DNA from: Anaerocolumna jejuensis DSM 15929
GTDB taxonomy: Bacteria; Bacillota; Clostridia; Lachnospirales; Lachnospiraceae
DNA: 64,000 bases
Reading direction: 5' to 3'
Assembly (NCBI RefSeq): GCF_900142215.1
Contig: NZ_FRAC01000025.1
Location: forward strand, 34,092 to 98,091
Part shown: positions 62,213 to 64,000 of the stretch, piece by piece
How the letters are laid out: each line of letters starts with the position of its first letter
Position numbering within the stretch: position 1 is the stretch's first letter
The notes under the pieces: model-generated
The model's database searches: none
What the model saw: only the letters and a program-made list of their open reading frames with translations
What the model was told of the DNA's origin: nothing
Program-made: the position numbers and the translations under genes

Positions 62213-63214
62213 ATGGCAATTAATATAGCAATAAATGGCTTTGGCAGAATTGGAAGGTTAGCCTTCCGTCAGCTTTTTGAAACGGAAGGATACCGGATAG
62301 CAGCTATCAATGACCTTACAAATCCCCAGATGCTTGCACATTTATTAAAGTATGACACAACCCAGGGACATTATAACAAAAAGGTCAGCTATACGGAAAA
62401 CAGCTTAACAGTAAACGGTGTAGACATCCCAATCTATGCCGAAAAAGACCCCGGCAGACTTCCATGGAAGGAATTACAAATTGATGTTGTTTTGGAGTGT
62501 ACAGGATTTTTTGCTTCCAAAAAAGCTTCTGCTGCCCATATTAGCGCCGGAGCCAAAAAAGTCCTGATATCCACCGCTGCGGGAAAAGATGTTCCCACCA
62601 TTGTTTACGGTGTCAACGAAGACACGCTGACGAAAGAGGACACCATTGTATCCGCTGCATCCTGCACCACCAACTGCCTTGCTCCCATGGCCTATTTCTT
62701 AAACGACCTTGCCCCTATCAAAACAGGCTTTATGACAACCATACATGCCTACACAAACGACCAGAATACCCTTGACGGCCCTCACGCCAAAGGGGACCTG
62801 CGCCGGGCCCGATCTGCAGCCGGCAATATCATACCGACCACAACCGGAGCAGCAAAGGCTATCGGACTGGTCATCCCCGCCTTAGAAGGCAAGCTGGATG
62901 GCACCTCTCAAAGGGTACCGGTTATGACAGGTTCCCTGACCGAATTGACCGCAGTTGTGGACGGAGCTGTTACAGTCGAGCAAATCAACGCTAAAATGGA
63001 ACAATCCCAATCCAATGAATACGGCTATACCGATGACCCCATTGTTTCCTCCGATATCATCGGCATGACTTACGGCGGCTTATTTGACGCAACCCAGACA
63101 AAGGTGTCAAAATTCGGAACAGATACCCTGGTAAAAATCGCTGCATGGTACGATAATGAAAATTCCTTTACCAGCCAGATGGTCCGTACCGTAAAATACC
63201 TCGCAGAGCTATAA
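62213..63214 (+). CDS. gap: Glyceraldehyde-3-phosphate dehydrogenase, type I
   Basis: Oxidises glyceraldehyde-3-phosphate to 1,3-bisphosphoglycerate in glycolysis. The 333 residues include the NAD-binding INGFGRIGRLAFRQ (7-20), catalytic C151 in SAASCTTNCLAPM, and the phosphate site KGDLRRARSAAGNIIPT. ATG 62213 is chosen with AGAGGTG upstream. It is transcribed alone; the usual gap-pgk-tpi cluster is absent, so this may be a second, conditionally used isoform. Confidence 0.95.
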   Translation: MAINIAINGFGRIGRLAFRQLFETEGYRIAAINDLTNPQMLAHLLKYDTTQGHYNKKVSYTENSLTVNGVDIPIYAEKDPGRLPWKELQIDVVLECTGFFASKKASAAHISAGAKKVLISTAAGKDVPTIVYGVNEDTLTKEDTIVSAASCTTNCLAPMAYFLNDLAPIKTGFMTTIHAYTNDQNTLDGPHAKGDLRRARSAAGNIIPTTTGAAKAIGLVIPALEGKLDGTSQRVPVMTGSLTELTAVVDGAVTVEQINAKMEQSQSNEYGYTDDPIVSSDIIGMTYGGLFDATQTKVSKFGTDTLVKIAAWYDNENSFTSQMVRTVKYLAEL

Positions 63215-63344
63215 ATTTAATGGACTATAATCGCTGGTCCGCTCATGAGAATTGTTTTCTCTGAGATTACAGAGTAAAGGACCATCTTCCATACGTCAGT
63301 ATTATAGCAGGCAGTTTATGAATAACGTCAAATAAAGTACAAAA

Positions 63345-63380
63345 AAACAAGGTACTGTTTAGCCCAACAGTACCTTGTTT
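63345..63380 (+). terminator. Terminator of the GAPDH gene
   Basis: AAACAAGGTACTGTT pairs perfectly with AACAGTACCTTGTTT around a 6-base loop, followed by further T residues; about 130 bp after the stop. Confidence 0.9.
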
Positions 63381-63393
63381 TTAAATTTATCTT

Positions 63394-63610
63394 GGTTTTG
63401 AATTTGTACCTCGGTTTTGAATTTGTACCTCGGTTTTTAATTTGTACTTTGGTTCTGAATATGTACTTTGGTCCTGAATATGTACTTTGGTCCTGAATAT
63501 ATACTTTGGTTCTGAATATGTACTTTGGTTCAGAATATGTACTTTAGTTCTGAATATGCACTTTTAGTTCTGAATATGTAAATTAGTCTGACTTTGTATT
63601 TTGGTTTTGG
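63394..63610. repeat. Tandem repeat, 19-bp unit, about 11 copies
   Basis: Units close to GGTTCTGAATATGTACTTT follow each other head to tail. The first units differ (GGTTTTGAATTTGTACCTC) and the last drift in length. No open frame or gene is associated. It is immediately followed by the flank of palindromic element C. Confidence 0.92.
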
Positions 63611-63696
63611 TATCATGACAAACGCACGAAGGAAGTTTATGAAAGCGGACGATGACCAAAGGGTTTGTTCTGACAAGGGTTTATTGCCAATCCCCA

Positions 63697-63928
63697 GATG
63701 ATTTTGGCTTACCTTTCGTAATTTTCTATTGAGGAGTTCCCTAATGACACTTAAATGGCGGCAGCTGTTCCTAGGTAAAATTATACCACTGTCTGAGCTC
63801 ACAGCTTCAAACCGTAACAGCCCTCCAGCGAGTTTGGTATAATTTCACCTGCCAGGAACAGCTGCCGGCATTTTAGTGGAATTCGGAACCCCGAACGAGA
63901 AAATCACGAAAGGTAAGCCAAAATCATC
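63697..63928. repeat. Long palindromic intergenic element, copy C
   Basis: A 232-bp inverted repeat, arms about 90 bases. Outer arm GATGATTTTGGCTTACCTTT is close to copy A but carries paired changes (CCTTTCGT where A has CATTTAA, CTGTTCC where A has GTTGTCCC, on both arms). Islands are ATGACACTTAA (63744-63754) opposite TTTTAGTGGAAT (63871-63882), CTAG (63771-63774) opposite CTGCCAG (63849-63855), TGTCTGAGC (63790-63798) and CAGCGAGTTTGG (63826-63837). Left flank GAAAGCGGACGATGACCAAA (63642-63661) matches the flank of copy B. Confidence 0.9.
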
Positions 63929-64000
63929 GTCCGTTCCCAATCCCCCCTTACTTATATCGTGGTATTATATTCTATTGACAAATATCCTGCCACCAGCTAT

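Noticed and set aside
63394..63610. CRISPR array as explanation of the 19-bp repeats
   Set aside because: Units are head to tail without spacers, so it is a plain tandem repeat.
63530..63802. 90-codon minus-strand frame
   Set aside because: It crosses from the 19-bp array into one arm of palindromic element C and has no ribosome site.

Overview
The window looks like a chromosomal segment of an AT-rich Firmicute of class Clostridia, most likely a Lachnospiraceae relative. The evidence is the ftsE-ftsX-M23-ctpA-uvrB-uvrA order, four T-box leaders in front of aminoacyl-tRNA synthetase or branched-chain genes, near-consensus sigma-A promoters, strong AGGAGG ribosome sites, and Clostridia-restricted families (CD3324, DUF6273, YitT, DUF6198). 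No phage, plasmid, CRISPR array or complete insertion sequence is seen. Most genes are on the minus strand.

Layout. 1-8.5 kb: DNA repair and cell envelope (uvrA start, uvrB, ctpA-type protease, M23 murein endopeptidase, ftsX, ftsE, PucR-like regulator). 8.8-13.6 kb: two zinc-ribbon membrane proteins (one TcaA-like), a sugar-ABC ATPase and a YitT protein. 13.8-26.8 kb: an alpha-mannoside utilisation locus with two GH38 alpha-mannosidases, a GH125 exo-mannosidase, a complete ABC importer lacking its own ATPase, a GntR/LacI-type regulator and decayed gene fragments. 27-38 kb: glycyl-tRNA synthetase with a glycine T-box, an unrecognised protein, an SDR reductase, a GNAT, a methyltransferase, a tiny stand-alone peptide gene, lysyl-tRNA synthetase with a lysine T-box, ilvB-ilvN with a valine T-box, and tRNA-Gly(TCC). 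38-50 kb: adenosine deaminase, tyrosine phosphatase, an ABC-F protein with a long structured leader, DUF1062, CD3324, a MacB-like ABC exporter, a 2'-5' RNA ligase-like protein and a TGS-less threonyl-tRNA synthetase with a threonine T-box. 50-64 kb: a DUF6273 membrane protein, YkgJ, HAD, Nudix, an MFS pump, DUF6198, an SPL radical SAM protein, a WYL regulator, a PadR/FtsW-like pair, AraC and GAPDH.

The most unusual signal is a family of three long palindromic intergenic elements (29009-29208, 56580-56809, 63697-63928). Their stems differ between copies but remain paired, while unpaired motifs inside them (ATGACACTTAA, TTTAGTGGAAT, CAGCGAGTTTGG, TGTYTGAGC, CTAG opposite CTGCCAG) are kept. That pattern fits a structured RNA or a hairpin DNA substrate better than an ordinary repeat, and I do not recognise the family. 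Other items of interest are the 43-codon peptide gene with its own promoter and terminator, the leaders of the ABC-F and MFS pump genes, and two tandem-repeat tracts.

All promoter, terminator and RNA-structure calls were made by eye. Start codons were chosen by ribosome-binding-site spacing and differ from the longest open frame for many genes.
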